NCBI GenBank assembly: GCA_034925905.1
Contig: JAYFRL010000014.1
Coordinates: forward strand, 1 to 64,000
From: JAYFRL01 sp034925905
GTDB taxonomy: Bacteria > Bacillota > Clostridia > Lachnospirales > Anaerotignaceae
Direction of reading: 5' to 3'
DNA: 64,000 nucleotides
Part shown: piece after piece, positions 28,362 to 37,540 of the stretch
Layout: each line of letters starts with the position of its first letter
How positions within the stretch are numbered: the first letter of the stretch is position 1
The notes under the pieces: model-generated
The model's input: only the letters and a program-made list of their open reading frames with translations
Told to the model about the DNA's origin: nothing
The model's database searches: none
Position numbers and translations under genes: made by a program

Positions 28362-29270
28362 ATATTTGTTATTGAAATTTTCAAACACTTTTATTGCTTT
28401 GTTTAAAGCTTTAACTTCTATAGGGAAAAGCGGACCCGCTTCCCCGTCTATGTTTGTTTCGGCAAATTTATTATTTTCTCCGAGGAACTCTATGTTAAAA
28501 AAGCTGTCCTGTAAATATATAATGCTTTCATAATGTATGTGTTCTCCTCGTAAAACATTTACAAGCATTTTTGCAATATCGAAAACAGGCTTTGCCTTAA
28601 CAGCGATAAAATCCAGCTTTCCGTCCGATATTGAGGCATAGGGAGCCAGGTTTGTGAAGCTGCCGGCCCCGGCGCTGTTTAATATAAGAAAGAGGAAAAT
28701 ATCTTCCTCAAAACTGCCTTTAGAAGTTGTTATCTTTAACGGCAATGGTTTAATATCGGGGAGTTGCTCCAAACCCTTTATATAATAGGCCATTTTTCCA
28801 AGAGCATTTTTAAAATCGGTGTCCACGTTTTGGGATACATTGCTCAAAATACCGCCTGCACAAACATTTATAAAATATTTTCCATTTACATAGCCGATAT
28901 CTATATTTTTTGGCTTTTTCTGAACGATGATGCTGCAGGAAGATTCCAAGTTTTCCGTTTTAAAATTTAAAAAAGAAGCAAAATCATTTGCCGTTCCCGA
29001 AGGAATTATTCCAAGAGGAATATGGTTAAGCTCATATTTCATCATCGAATTAAGCACAAGATTAACCGTTCCGTCACCGCCTGAAGCTACGATAACATCG
29101 TAATCTTTGGGCATTTCAGAGAAATGTCTTTCTATATCTCCCTTTTCTATGCTTCTGAATACGTGAACGTCATAGCCGCCCTGCTGGAATATTTTTATGC
29201 AGACGTCCAAATCAAATTTGAAGCTTTTATCTCCCGAAAACGGGTTATAAACCAGCTTGAGTTTTTTCAT
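28359..29270 (-). CDS. YegS/DagK-family lipid kinase
   Basis: A 303-residue diacylglycerol-kinase-catalytic-domain protein. It has LVYNPFSGDKSF at the N-terminus, the nucleotide loop VIVASGGDGTVNLVLN (about residues 60-75), and LGIIPSGTANDFAS. A C-terminal NIDGEAGPLFPIEVKALNKAI block is usual for YegS/BmrU/DagK enzymes, which phosphorylate diacylglycerol or related lipids. The exact lipid is not predictable. Start ATG 29270 follows AGGAGGATTTTT, 10 bp after argS, so the two are likely co-transcribed. Confidence 0.88.
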   Translation of the reverse strand: MKKLKLVYNPFSGDKSFKFDLDVCIKIFQQGGYDVHVFRSIEKGDIERHFSEMPKDYDVIVASGGDGTVNLVLNSMMKYELNHIPLGIIPSGTANDFASFLNFKTENLESSCSIIVQKKPKNIDIGYVNGKYFINVCAGGILSNVSQNVDTDFKNALGKMAYYIKGLEQLPDIKPLPLKITTSKGSFEEDIFLFLILNSAGAGSFTNLAPYASISDGKLDFIAVKAKPVFDIAKMLVNVLRGEHIHYESIIYLQDSFFNIEFLGENNKFAETNIDGEAGPLFPIEVKALNKAIKVFENFNNKY

Positions 29271-29280
29271 AAAAATCCTC

Positions 29281-30972
29281 CTACATTTGCTCCGGAGCCT
29301 TTATGCCTAAAATAGAAAGACCCGAGGAAAGCGTTGTTTTAACTGCGCTTACAACTAAAAGCCTTGCACATTTAAGGTTTTCGTCGCTGTTTAATATCGG
29401 ATTGTCATGATAAAATCTATTAAACGCCTGAGCTATATCCACAAGCCTGCGGGTTATGATTGAAGGCTCGTGTTTTTCAGCGGCTTCCTTTATTTTGTCA
29501 GGATACGAATCTATAAGCTTTGCTATTTCTATGCTTGCGCTGTCTGAAAGCAGCGAAAAATCTACATCTTTAAAAGAAGAGTCTGCTTTTTTAAGTATGC
29601 TGCATGCCCTAGCATGGGTATATTGTACATAAGGCCCTGTTTCTCCGTCAAAATTAAGCATCCTTGACCAGCTGAAAACAACGTCTTTTATCCTTCCGTT
29701 ATATAAATCATTGAATATAACAGCACCAATCCCAACCTGTTTTGCAACATTATACTTATCTTCAAGCTCAGGATTTTTTTCGTTTATAATTTTCAATGTT
29801 TCTGAAACGGCTTCGTTTAAAAGCTCCTCCATGAGCACAACATTACCCTTTCTTGTAGAGAGCTTGCCGCTTTCAAGGCTAACCAGACCAAAGGGCACAT
29901 GATAAAGGTCCTTATACCAAGCATACCCCATTTTTCGAATAACTTCGAACCATTGAGCAAAGTGCAGGTTTTGGTCTAAAGCCGTTAAGTATATACATTT
30001 GCAGAAATCATATGTTTTTTTACGGTATATCGCTGCGGTTATATCTCTGGTGGCATAAAGCGTTCCTCCGTCGCTCCTGATTATAAGGCATGGAGGCATT
30101 TTTTCCTCATCCAGGGGAACTATCATAGCACCATCGTCTTCAACGAGGAGCTTTTTTTCCTTAAGCTCGGAAACAATGGCATCCATTTTGTCATTATAGA
30201 AGCTTTCGCCTGTGAAAGCATCAAAATTAACGCCCAGCATATTGTAAACACGGTTAAATTCCTTTATACTTATATCGTAAAACCATTTCCAAAGCCCTAA
30301 AGCTTCGGAATCCCCTTCTTGCATTTTAACAAAGTAGCTTCTTGCATCGTCATTTAATGAAGGGGTGGTTTCCACCTCGTCGTGGAATTTAACATAAAGG
30401 CGCATAAGCTCGGAAATTCCTGAGTTTTCTATCTCTTTATCGTTTCCCCAGAGCTTATATGCAACGATGAGCTTGCCAAATTGCGTGCCCCAATCGCCCA
30501 AATGGTTTATTCCAACAACCTTATAGCCTAGTTTTTTATATATGTTGCATATGGCGTTTCCGATAACTGTGGAACGCAGATGCCCGACATGAAAGGGTTT
30601 GGCGATGTTTGGCGATGAAAAATCCACAACGACCGTTTTTCCTTCTCCCATATCGGAAGAGCCGAAATCTTCGCCAAGTAAAACCACGCGGCTAAAAACG
30701 TCTTTAACAAAGGCTTTCTTGTTTGTGAAAAAGTTTATATAAGCGCCTTTAACCTCTGTTTTTTCAAACAGCTCAGATGCCTCTATTTTACCGGAAAGTT
30801 CGTCCGCTATAATTGCAGGGGCTTTCTTAAGCACTTTTGCCAGCTTAAAGCAAGGGAAAGCATAATCACCCATATTAGGGTCCGGCGGGACCTCGGTTGA
30901 TATATAGCATTCGTTTATATCTGCACCGGACGCCTTTGAGATAAGGGCTGCGGCTTCAAGTTTAAAATCCAT
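29281..30972 (-). CDS. argS: Arginyl-tRNA synthetase
   Basis: ArgS charges tRNA-Arg. The 563-residue protein has an N-terminal Add1 domain, the class I HIGH-type motif SSPNIAKPFHVGHLRSTVIGN (its core is FHVGH), the KMSKS-like KLSTRKGN, and the all-helical C-terminal anticodon domain with YVQYTHARACSILKK. The frame extends to 31005, but ATG 30972 lies 9 nt after GAAGGGA and gives MDFKLEAAALIS, the normal beginning. Confidence 0.97.
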   Translation of the reverse strand: MDFKLEAAALISKASGADINECYISTEVPPDPNMGDYAFPCFKLAKVLKKAPAIIADELSGKIEASELFEKTEVKGAYINFFTNKKAFVKDVFSRVVLLGEDFGSSDMGEGKTVVVDFSSPNIAKPFHVGHLRSTVIGNAICNIYKKLGYKVVGINHLGDWGTQFGKLIVAYKLWGNDKEIENSGISELMRLYVKFHDEVETTPSLNDDARSYFVKMQEGDSEALGLWKWFYDISIKEFNRVYNMLGVNFDAFTGESFYNDKMDAIVSELKEKKLLVEDDGAMIVPLDEEKMPPCLIIRSDGGTLYATRDITAAIYRKKTYDFCKCIYLTALDQNLHFAQWFEVIRKMGYAWYKDLYHVPFGLVSLESGKLSTRKGNVVLMEELLNEAVSETLKIINEKNPELEDKYNVAKQVGIGAVIFNDLYNGRIKDVVFSWSRMLNFDGETGPYVQYTHARACSILKKADSSFKDVDFSLLSDSASIEIAKLIDSYPDKIKEAAEKHEPSIITRRLVDIAQAFNRFYHDNPILNSDENLKCARLLVVSAVKTTLSSGLSILGIKAPEQM

Positions 30973-31068
30973 AAATTTCAATCCCTTCAATAAAACGTGT
31001 TTCAAAAGTTTATAAATGCGTATATAATATATTTAAATAAACTTAACATATAAATGTCTAAAAATCAA

Positions 31069-31254
31069 CTAAAGCCTAAGCAGGATATGGAAGCACTTTA
31101 ATAAATAGTTTACGGAAAAATCAATAATAATATACGAATAAAGGCAATATACGGCAGCATCTAAAAGCACGGATTTTTTAACAAAAAGTTTAACAAAATC
31201 CGTGGCGGCATATATGATTATTATTTTTACAAACAGTATGAATAATTCTCTCAA
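31069..31254 (-). CDS. Small hydrophobic membrane protein
   Basis: About 61 residues with two predicted membrane helices (LFILFVKIIIIYAATDFV; AAVYCLYSYIIIDFSVNYLL) separated by a short basic turn. No family recognised. The frame starts at GTG 31263 within the ribosome site GAGGTGG; TTG 31254 is 8 nt beyond it and is preferred. Coding potential is supported by that ribosome site and composition, but not by homology. Confidence 0.5.
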   Translation of the reverse strand: MRELFILFVKIIIIYAATDFVKLFVKKSVLLDAAVYCLYSYIIIDFSVNYLLKCFHILLRL

Positions 31255-31328
31255 AGCACCCACCTCAATTAAATTATATTTCGTATATTAAAAGAGATAC
31301 TTTTCTTTTAAAAAAGGGGGTTTAAATT

Positions 31329-32270
31329 TTGAAAAAGAAAACCGCAGCAAAGCTTATAATAATACCGGCGGCGCTTGGCGCGGCTGTTGCAGCATTTAAT
31401 AAAATGATTTTTCTGCTTGCCGAAAAGGGGAAAGAGCCTTCGGACAAGGAGTTTTACGAAACTCCGTTTGGCAGCGTGGCTTACGAGGAATCGGGGACAG
31501 GAAAGCCTCTTTTGCTTGTGCATGGCATGGAGATAGGAAGCTCCGGTCAGGAATGGGAGAAGAACAAGGGAGAGCTTTCCCGGAATTATACAGTATACAC
31601 AATAGACCTTTTGGGTTTCGGTGAATCTGAAAAGCCGTCTATTTCGTATAGTGCATATACATTTGCCGTAATCATAAACGGCTTTATAAAAGATATAATA
31701 GGCAAAAAAACAGCGGCCGTCGGAAGCGGCCACGCAGGAGCGGCTTTGGTTAAGGCGGCAAAGCTTGAACCTAAAAACTTTGCAAAGCTTGTTTTGGTTT
31801 CACCAAACGGCATAGTTTTTGAAAAAGCGGACAAAAATGCAAATCATTTTAAAACGCTTATAGACAGCTCGTTTATAGGCACAACCATATATAACGTCAA
31901 GGCTTCCAAGCAGGGAATAAGAAAGCTGCTTAAGGAAAAAATGCTTTTTTCAGATGAAAAGATTACAGAAGACATTATTTCTTCACGTTATGTAAACTCG
32001 CACATTGGCGGAGAAAACAATAAATACACCTTCTCGTCCTTTGAAGCAAAATATATGGATGCGGATATTAAAGAGGACCTAGGAAAGCTTAATATACCTG
32101 TTCTTTTAGTCTATGGGGACGACAGGCAGGAAGAAATAGAAAGGGAAGAAGAGGAAGCAAAAAAGGCTGCGCCAAATGCTTTTTTAGCAGTGTTTGAAGA
32201 AACGAAGCTTTTGCCGCATTATGAAAATCCCTTGGGCTTTAATAAGGTGGTTAAAAAGTTTTTAGGCTAA
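31329..32270 (+). CDS. Alpha/beta-fold hydrolase with atypical nucleophile elbow
   Basis: The 313-residue protein has an N-terminal hydrophobic anchor (KLIIIPAALGAAVAAF), then an alpha/beta-hydrolase core: oxyanion-type LLLVHGMEIGSS, DLLGFGESEKP, late Asp region LLVYGDD and a terminal His (LLPHYENP). At the nucleophile elbow, where GxSxG is expected, it reads VGSGHAGA, so the central Ser is Gly. It may use a shifted Ser, be inactive, or belong to a noncanonical branch. Start TTG 31329 follows AAAGGGGG. Confidence 0.72.
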   Translation: MKKKTAAKLIIIPAALGAAVAAFNKMIFLLAEKGKEPSDKEFYETPFGSVAYEESGTGKPLLLVHGMEIGSSGQEWEKNKGELSRNYTVYTIDLLGFGESEKPSISYSAYTFAVIINGFIKDIIGKKTAAVGSGHAGAALVKAAKLEPKNFAKLVLVSPNGIVFEKADKNANHFKTLIDSSFIGTTIYNVKASKQGIRKLLKEKMLFSDEKITEDIISSRYVNSHIGGENNKYTFSSFEAKYMDADIKEDLGKLNIPVLLVYGDDRQEEIEREEEEAKKAAPNAFLAVFEETKLLPHYENPLGFNKVVKKFLG

Positions 32271-32349
32271 AAGAAATTATCCGGAATATTTTTTTGTTTG
32301 CATAAAAGAATATCGGCTGGAAAAAACAATAAAAAAACAAAATCTATGG

Positions 32350-32378
32350 TTGACAACTGAAAAAGTATGTGTTACCAT
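32350..32378 (+). promoter_or_regulatory. Sigma-A promoter of the Met T-box operon
   Basis: TTGACA (32350-32355), 17-bp spacer and TACCAT (32373-32378), immediately upstream of the T-box leader. Confidence 0.75.
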
Positions 32379-32394
32379 GTGAAAAATCAATATT

Positions 32395-32667
32395 TTAAAA
32401 GACGATGAAGAGAAGAGTAGATTGCTAAATGTCTTTCAGAGAGCCCCGGCAGGTGAAAAAGGGCGGACAGGAAGCTTTTGAATATGGTCTCGGAGTTATG
32501 CACCGACTGCGGGTTTTTCCGCATAGGCTGCATCGGGAACGCCCGTTAAAGCGTCAGGGTATCGAAATTTTCTGTACCTATGAAGGCTTGATGCCGCAAG
32601 GCGCAGGCAAACTAAGGTGGTATCACGAAGCTTATGCTCTCGTCCTTTATGGGCGGGAGCTTTTTTA
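32395..32667 (+). promoter_or_regulatory. T-box leader, methionine type
   Basis: A T-box riboswitch senses uncharged tRNA. Visible elements are the stem I start GATGAAGAGAAGAGTA, the AAGGTGGTATCACG T-box sequence (32614-32627) that pairs with the tRNA end, and a terminator stem GCTCTCGTCC / GGGCGGGAGC with a T-run (32636-32667). The specifier-loop pattern GAAT-ATG-G (ATG at 32484-32486) fits a methionine codon. This agrees with the downstream metY and metA. Uncharged tRNA-Met should cause read-through. Confidence 0.88.
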
Positions 32668-32688
32668 ATTTGAAAAGGAGGCTAAGAA

Positions 32689-33972
32689 ATGAAAGAATAT
32701 TCAATCGAAACAAAGTGTATCCAGTCTGGCTATGCGCCTGAAAACGGAGGTCCACGCCAGGTACCGATAATACAAAGCACCACTTTTAAATATGACACAG
32801 GGGAAGACATGGCAAAGCTTTTCAACCTTGAAGCAAGCGGTTATTTTTATTCAAGGCTGCAAAATCCTACAAATGATTATGTTGCCGCTAAAATATGCGC
32901 GCTTGAAGGCGGAAGCGCCGCAATCCTCACTTCTTCAGGTCAGGCCGCTTCGTTTTACAGTGTTTTTAACATAGCCTCCTGCGGAGACCATATAGTGTCT
33001 TCCTCAGGCATATACGGAGGAACATATAACCTTTTTGGCGTAACAATGAAGCGCATGGGCATAGATTTCACGTTTGTTTCGCCGGACTGCACAGACGAAG
33101 AGCTTAACGCGGCTTTTAAGCCGAACACAAAGGCCATTTTCGGGGAAACCCTGGCAAACCCAGCGCTTACGGTTTTAGATATAGAGCGTTTTGCGCATGC
33201 GGCTCATTCCCACGGTGTTCCGCTCATAATAGATAATACCTTCGCAACGCCTATAAATTGCAGGCCTTTTGAATGGGGAGCCGATATAATAGTACATTCC
33301 ACAACAAAATATATGGATGGTCACGGCGCGTCATTGGGCGGCTGCATAGTTGATTCAGGTAAATTTGACTGGACTAAATATCCTGACAAATATCCCGGGC
33401 TTTGCACCCCGGACGAAAGCTACCACGGCGTTATATATACGGAGAAATTCGGGCTTGCGGGAGCATATATAACAAAAGCCACAGCCCAGCTTATGAGGGA
33501 TTTTGGCTCAATGCAATCTCCGCAAAACGCTTTTTTACTCAACATGGGGCTTGAAAGCCTCCATGTGCGGATGGAAAGGCACTGCCAAAACGCCGAAGCA
33601 GTAGCCGGTTTTTTAAATAAGCATGAAAAAATAGAATTTGTTAATTATTGCTCTCTTCCGGGCAATAAATATCATGAACTCGCTAAAAAATACCTTAAAA
33701 ACGGCTCTTGCGGAGTTGTAAGCTTTGGGGTTAAGGGAGGAAAGGAAGCAGCGGCCAAGTTTATGAAAAACCTTAAGCTTGCTGCAATAGAAACGCATGT
33801 TGCAGACGTAAAAACCTGCTGTTTGCATCCCGCAAGCACAACGCACAGGCAAATGAGCGACGAAGAGCTTAAAGCGGCTGGAATTTCACCAAACCTTATA
33901 CGCTTTTCATGCGGTATTGAAAACGCTAACGATTTGATAGACGATATAGCTCAGGCTTTGGATAAAATTTAA
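32689..33972 (+). CDS. metY: O-acetylhomoserine sulfhydrylase (homocysteine synthase)
   Basis: A 427-residue PLP enzyme of the Cys/Met metabolism family that makes homocysteine from O-acetylhomoserine and sulfide. Landmarks: YSRLQNPTNDYVAAKICALE, the PLP lysine in HSTTKYMDGHG, and a C-terminal IRFSCGIENANDLIDDI. The insertion pattern and length (about 425-430) match MetY rather than the shorter cystathionine gamma-synthase (about 380). ATG 32689 follows AAAGGAGG. It is the first gene under the Met T-box, followed by the acetyltransferase that makes its substrate. Confidence 0.93.
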   Translation: MKEYSIETKCIQSGYAPENGGPRQVPIIQSTTFKYDTGEDMAKLFNLEASGYFYSRLQNPTNDYVAAKICALEGGSAAILTSSGQAASFYSVFNIASCGDHIVSSSGIYGGTYNLFGVTMKRMGIDFTFVSPDCTDEELNAAFKPNTKAIFGETLANPALTVLDIERFAHAAHSHGVPLIIDNTFATPINCRPFEWGADIIVHSTTKYMDGHGASLGGCIVDSGKFDWTKYPDKYPGLCTPDESYHGVIYTEKFGLAGAYITKATAQLMRDFGSMQSPQNAFLLNMGLESLHVRMERHCQNAEAVAGFLNKHEKIEFVNYCSLPGNKYHELAKKYLKNGSCGVVSFGVKGGKEAAAKFMKNLKLAAIETHVADVKTCCLHPASTTHRQMSDEELKAAGISPNLIRFSCGIENANDLIDDIAQALDKI

Positions 33973-34000
33973 TAGAAGAAAATGAAAGGACGGTGATGAT

Positions 34001-34918
34001 ATGCCTGTTAAAATTCCAAACAATTTACCCGCAGCAAAGGTTTTAAGGGACGAAAACATATTTATTATAAAAAACACAAGAGCTATAACCCAGGATATAC
34101 GTCCTTTAAGAATAGCAATAGTAAACCTTATGCCAACAAAAATAGTTACGGAAACCCAGCTTGCCCGGCTTATAAGCAATACGCCGCTTCAGGTTGAAAT
34201 GTTTTTGATAAAAACAAAATCCCATGATTCCAAGAATACACCAATGGGGCATATGGCTTCTTTTTACAGGGTTTTTGACGATGTAAAGGAAGAAAAATTC
34301 GACGGGCTTATAATAACCGGCGCGCCGGTGGAGCAGATTCCTTTTGAGGAAGTGGATTATTGGGATGAGCTTTGCGATATAATGAAATGGAGCAAAACCC
34401 ATGTTTACAGCACCTTGCATATATGCTGGGGTGCGCAGGCCGGGCTTTATTACCATTATGGAATAGACAAATACCCGCTTGAAGAAAAGCTTTTTGGTGT
34501 TTTTAAGCATAGGGTGGAATATAAAAACCCGATTCTTTTGCGTGGGTTTGACGATGTTTTTATGATGCCTCATTCAAGATACACAACTATAAGGCGCGAA
34601 GACGTTATAAAACAAAAAAACTTAAAAATTTTGTCTTCTTCAGATGAAGCCGGAATTTTTGCCCTGGCTTCAAAAGATGGACGCCAGATATTTATAACGG
34701 GACACCCCGAATATGACACGGATACGCTTAAAAAAGAATATCTGAGGGATAAAGACGCCGGATTAAACACGACGGTTCCAAAAAATTATTTCCCGGATGA
34801 TGATGACACAAAGGAGCCTGTGGTAACATGGCGGGCGCATGCAAATTTGTTTTATTCAAACTGGCTTAACTATTATGTTTATCAGGAAACGCCTTATGAT
34901 GTTGTTTCTATAAAATAA
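34001..34918 (+). CDS. metA: Homoserine O-acetyltransferase (MetA family)
   Basis: This 305-residue enzyme activates homoserine for methionine synthesis. The catalytic Cys142 is in [10 protein letters not shown] and the His/Glu pair in ITGHPEYD. At position 111, which decides acyl-CoA preference in this family, it has Glu (GAPVEQIPF), the residue associated with acetyl-CoA use. That fits the O-acetylhomoserine-using MetY encoded 28 bp upstream. Many databases label the family homoserine O-succinyltransferase; here acetyl is more likely. ATG 34001 follows AAAGGACGG. Confidence 0.93.
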   Translation: MPVKIPNNLPAAKVLRDENIFIIKNTRAITQDIRPLRIAIVNLMPTKIVTETQLARLISNTPLQVEMFLIKTKSHDSKNTPMGHMASFYRVFDDVKEEKFDGLIITGAPVEQIPFEEVDYWDELCDIMKWSKTHVYSTLHICWGAQAGLYYHYGIDKYPLEEKLFGVFKHRVEYKNPILLRGFDDVFMMPHSRYTTIRREDVIKQKNLKILSSSDEAGIFALASKDGRQIFITGHPEYDTDTLKKEYLRDKDAGLNTTVPKNYFPDDDDTKEPVVTWRAHANLFYSNWLNYYVYQETPYDVVSIK

Positions 34919-34962
34919 GCTAAAAAAGAGGGCGGCTTTTTTGCAGAAGGTTTTACGGCGCA

Positions 34963-35012
34963 ATAAAAAAGGAGCGTTTTAAAAACAGGCAAAAGCCTTA
35001 AAAACGCGCCTT
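34963..35012 (-). terminator. Large hairpin terminator after the small membrane genes
   Basis: AAGGAGCGTTTT (34969-34980) pairs with AAAACGCGCCTT (35001-35012), one mismatch, around an inner AGGC/GCCT hairpin. On the minus strand a TTTTTTATTG tract follows. It also faces the metA 3' end. Confidence 0.7.
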
Positions 35013-35029
35013 CCAATAATATAAAAAAC

Positions 35030-35206
35030 TTACGGTTTAAACAAAAAGGCTATTAAAATAAACGTAAGCGCCATAAGAGTGCCGGAAAAAAGCATAAGAT
35101 TTGATATCGGTTTGCCTAAAGTTTTTTTAAATATAAAAGAGCATAATATAATGGCAAGACCTAAAACTATGCCTACACCGAAGACAATATAATATAAGAA
35201 AAGCAT
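35030..35206 (-). CDS. Small two-helix membrane protein
   Basis: A 58-residue hydrophobic protein with two membrane helices (LYYIVFGVGIVLGLAIILCS; LMLFSGTLMALTFILIAFLF) joined by a basic loop FKKTLGKPISN. No family recognised. The frame begins upstream, but ATG 35206 is 9 nt after GGAGG. It is 20 bp downstream of another small membrane gene, with which it is probably co-transcribed. Confidence 0.65.
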   Translation of the reverse strand: MLFLYYIVFGVGIVLGLAIILCSFIFKKTLGKPISNLMLFSGTLMALTFILIAFLFKP

Positions 35207-35226
35207 AAAAACCAACCTCCGCTTTT

Positions 35227-35412
35227 TTAATCTTCTTTTGAAGAGCCAAAGACGGTTTTATCTTTAAAATCGACTTTGATATCACGGTATGCTTCCTTTA
35301 TTCCGCTTTTAACCGCATATTTGATTATAAAAAATAAAATTAAAAGCGTGAAAGCAATCCATACCAGCCATAATATTAAAACACCTATAGTAGCAACACC
35401 TGCATTCATCAT
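35227..35412 (-). CDS. Small single-helix membrane protein
   Basis: A 61-residue protein with one long hydrophobic helix (VLILWLVWIAFTLLILFFII) followed by KYAVKSGIKEAYRDIK and an acidic tail. This layout, a helix followed by KYAVK.GI, is seen in short uncharacterised proteins of Clostridia. Function unknown. ATG 35412 (or 35409) follows AAAAGGAGAGCC. It lies 18 bp after the kinase-like gene. Confidence 0.65.
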   Translation of the reverse strand: MMNAGVATIGVLILWLVWIAFTLLILFFIIKYAVKSGIKEAYRDIKVDFKDKTVFGSSKED

Positions 35413-35430
35413 AAAGGCTCTCCTTTTTTA

Positions 35431-36030
35431 TTAAAATCTTAGGTTAACATATTCGGCAAGAAGCGCCGCGGTTTTCTCTATCCCTAGTTTTCCGCTGTTT
35501 ATAAGCAAATCATAGCTTCCTTTTTCGCCCCATTTTTTGCCGGAATAGAAATTATAATAACCAGCTCTTTTTTTATCGGTTTTAATTATGGCGTCTTCAA
35601 GCTTGTTTTCAGGGACGCCGTACGAAAGGGCGCGCTGCTTTTTAAACTCCATATCGGCATATATAAATATATTGATGACATTTTCAAAATCTTCAAGTGC
35701 GTAATCAGCGCAGCGGCCTATTATAACGCAAGAACCTTTTTGAGCTATATCCCTTATGGCGTCAAACTGGGCAAGAAAAACCTTATGGTTTATAGGAAGA
35801 CCTGTTACTCCGGCGGAAGATGCCCCGGAAGAAAAAGCATAAAAAAAGCTTGAAGCAGGTTTTTCGTCATGCTGGTTGAAAATTTCTTCATCTAGACCGC
35901 TTCCGGCTGAAGCTACCTTAAGCAGCTCCTTGTCATAAAAAGGAATTCCCAAAAAAGACGCGAGCCTTTCGCCTATTTCCTTGCCGCCGCTTCCATATTG
36001 GCGGCCTATGGTTATATAATAGCTATCCAT
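35431..36030 (-). CDS. Cytidylate kinase-like family protein
   Basis: A 199-residue P-loop protein. The opening ITIGRQYGSGGKEIGERLA has the modified Walker A of the cytidylate-kinase-like family, followed by GIPFYDKELL, VIIGRCADYAL and HRDS-like basic segments (KKQRALSYG, KTDKKRAGYY). These proteins are abundant in Clostridia beside true Cmk; their substrate is undetermined. The open frame begins at 36132 but the N-terminal 34 residues look untranslated. ATG 36030 lies 8-9 nt after AAGGGAAG. Confidence 0.82.
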   Translation of the reverse strand: MDSYYITIGRQYGSGGKEIGERLASFLGIPFYDKELLKVASAGSGLDEEIFNQHDEKPASSFFYAFSSGASSAGVTGLPINHKVFLAQFDAIRDIAQKGSCVIIGRCADYALEDFENVINIFIYADMEFKKQRALSYGVPENKLEDAIIKTDKKRAGYYNFYSGKKWGEKGSYDLLINSGKLGIEKTAALLAEYVNLRF

Positions 36031-36195
36031 TAACACACACTTCCCTTGCTTGTTTACTTTAAGGATTTTGTTAATTATAACATGTTTTAAAGTGACCTTC
36101 AATTTAATTATTTTAAGATAACAAAAAAACACTTATGGATTGACCTTTTCATTTCGGTATGCTTAAATTAAAAGGTGAGAAAGGGAGTGTTTTAG

Positions 36196-37347
36196 TTGGG
36201 AAAAATAAAAGTTGTAACAATATTCGGAACAAGGCCGGAGGCTATAAAAATGGCCCCGCTCATTAAAAAAATGGATGGGTGCCGTTACATAGAGAACAAA
36301 GTTTTGGTGACTGCACAGCATAGGGAAATGCTGGATCAGGTGCTTCGTATTTTTGATATACATCCTGATTTTGACCTTGACATAATGAAGGATAAGCAGA
36401 CCTTGGTGGATATAACAACATCCGCGCTTTCAGGCATAAATTTTGTTTTAGAGGCGGAGAGGCCGGATATCGTGCTTGTGCATGGGGATACGACAACAAC
36501 CTTTATAGGCGCATTGGCTGCTTTTTATAACAAAATAAAGGCAGGGCATGTTGAAGCAGGCTTAAGGACATATGATAAATACCAGCCATATCCTGAAGAA
36601 ATGAATAGATCTATGGCCGGCCGGCTTTGTGATTTACATTTTGCGCCAACCAAAATTTCCAGGGAAAACCTTCTGCGCGAAAACGTGGACGGAGAGAACA
36701 TATTTGTTACGGGAAACACAGTTATAGACGCTTTAGCGCATACAATAAAGCCGGGATACAGGTTTAACTGCGAGGAGCTTAATCATATAGACTTTAAAAA
36801 AAGGCGCGTTATTGCCGTAACGGCACACAGGCGCGAAAATTTGGGTGAGCCGCTTAAAAACATATGCCTTGCATTGAAGGATATAACTAAGGCTTTCCCG
36901 GACACGGAGATTGTTTACGCAGTGCATAAAAATCCGCTTGTGCGGGAGACCGTTTTTGAAACGCTTGGCGGCGCTGAAAGAATACATTTGACAGACCCCT
37001 TAGACCTTAAGGATATGCATAACCTTATGAATAATTCATATCTTGTGCTCACGGATTCAGGAGGGCTTCAGGAAGAAGTACCTTCAATGGGCAAGCCCGT
37101 TTTAGTTTTAAGAAATGTTACGGAAAGGCCGGAAGGCATTGCCGCAGGCACGCTTAAGCTTGCGGGAACGGAAAGGGATATAATTTTTAAAATGGCGGAG
37201 GAGCTTCTTTCAGACAGCGGCGCTTATGAAAAAATGGCCCTTGCCGTTAATCCGTTTGGCGACGGAAAGGCAAGCGAACGTATTATAGATGCTATTTTGT
37301 ATCATTTCGGAATAAAAAAAGACCGCCCCGATGATTATATGGCTTAA
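36196..37347 (+). CDS. wecB: UDP-N-acetylglucosamine 2-epimerase (non-hydrolysing)
   Basis: This 383-residue enzyme interconverts UDP-GlcNAc and UDP-ManNAc for cell-wall polymers such as teichoic-acid linkage units. Family landmarks are FGTRPEAIKMAPLI, HGDTTTTFIGALAAFY, HVEAGLRTY and TDSGGLQEEVPSMGKPVLVL. Length is normal. Start TTG 36196 is 8 nt after AAGGGAG, another TTG start. No other cell-wall genes are adjacent. Confidence 0.94.
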   Translation: MGKIKVVTIFGTRPEAIKMAPLIKKMDGCRYIENKVLVTAQHREMLDQVLRIFDIHPDFDLDIMKDKQTLVDITTSALSGINFVLEAERPDIVLVHGDTTTTFIGALAAFYNKIKAGHVEAGLRTYDKYQPYPEEMNRSMAGRLCDLHFAPTKISRENLLRENVDGENIFVTGNTVIDALAHTIKPGYRFNCEELNHIDFKKRRVIAVTAHRRENLGEPLKNICLALKDITKAFPDTEIVYAVHKNPLVRETVFETLGGAERIHLTDPLDLKDMHNLMNNSYLVLTDSGGLQEEVPSMGKPVLVLRNVTERPEGIAAGTLKLAGTERDIIFKMAEELLSDSGAYEKMALAVNPFGDGKASERIIDAILYHFGIKKDRPDDYMA

Positions 37348-37465
37348 AGCAGGCTGCGCATATTAACACGGTAGGCACAGGAAGCCTTGCTGCCAGAAGC
37401 TTTAAGGGAGTTTTCTTTAAACCTTTGGTTTATAGGCATTTTTTGGGGATTTTTATGCAAGGAAC

Positions 37466-37494
37466 TTTACTTTATCGAATTAGAAGGCTATAAT
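37466..37494 (+). promoter_or_regulatory. Predicted sigma-A promoter of metF-metH
   Basis: TTTACT (37466-37471), 17-bp spacer and TATAAT (37489-37494), 47 bp upstream of metF. No riboswitch is recognisable in this gap. Confidence 0.6.
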
Positions 37495-37540
37495 CAAAAA
37501 TTGATATACAGCTTAAAAAGCAGACCGGGAGAGCATTGTT

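Noticed and set aside
32429..32668. 79-codon plus-strand ORF before metY
   Set aside because: It lies wholly inside the T-box leader and terminator, has no ribosome site, and its composition follows the RNA structure.
37348..37540. Possible cobalamin riboswitch before metF-metH
   Set aside because: A B12 switch would make sense here, but the conserved B12-box and core helices are not visible; only a promoter was found.
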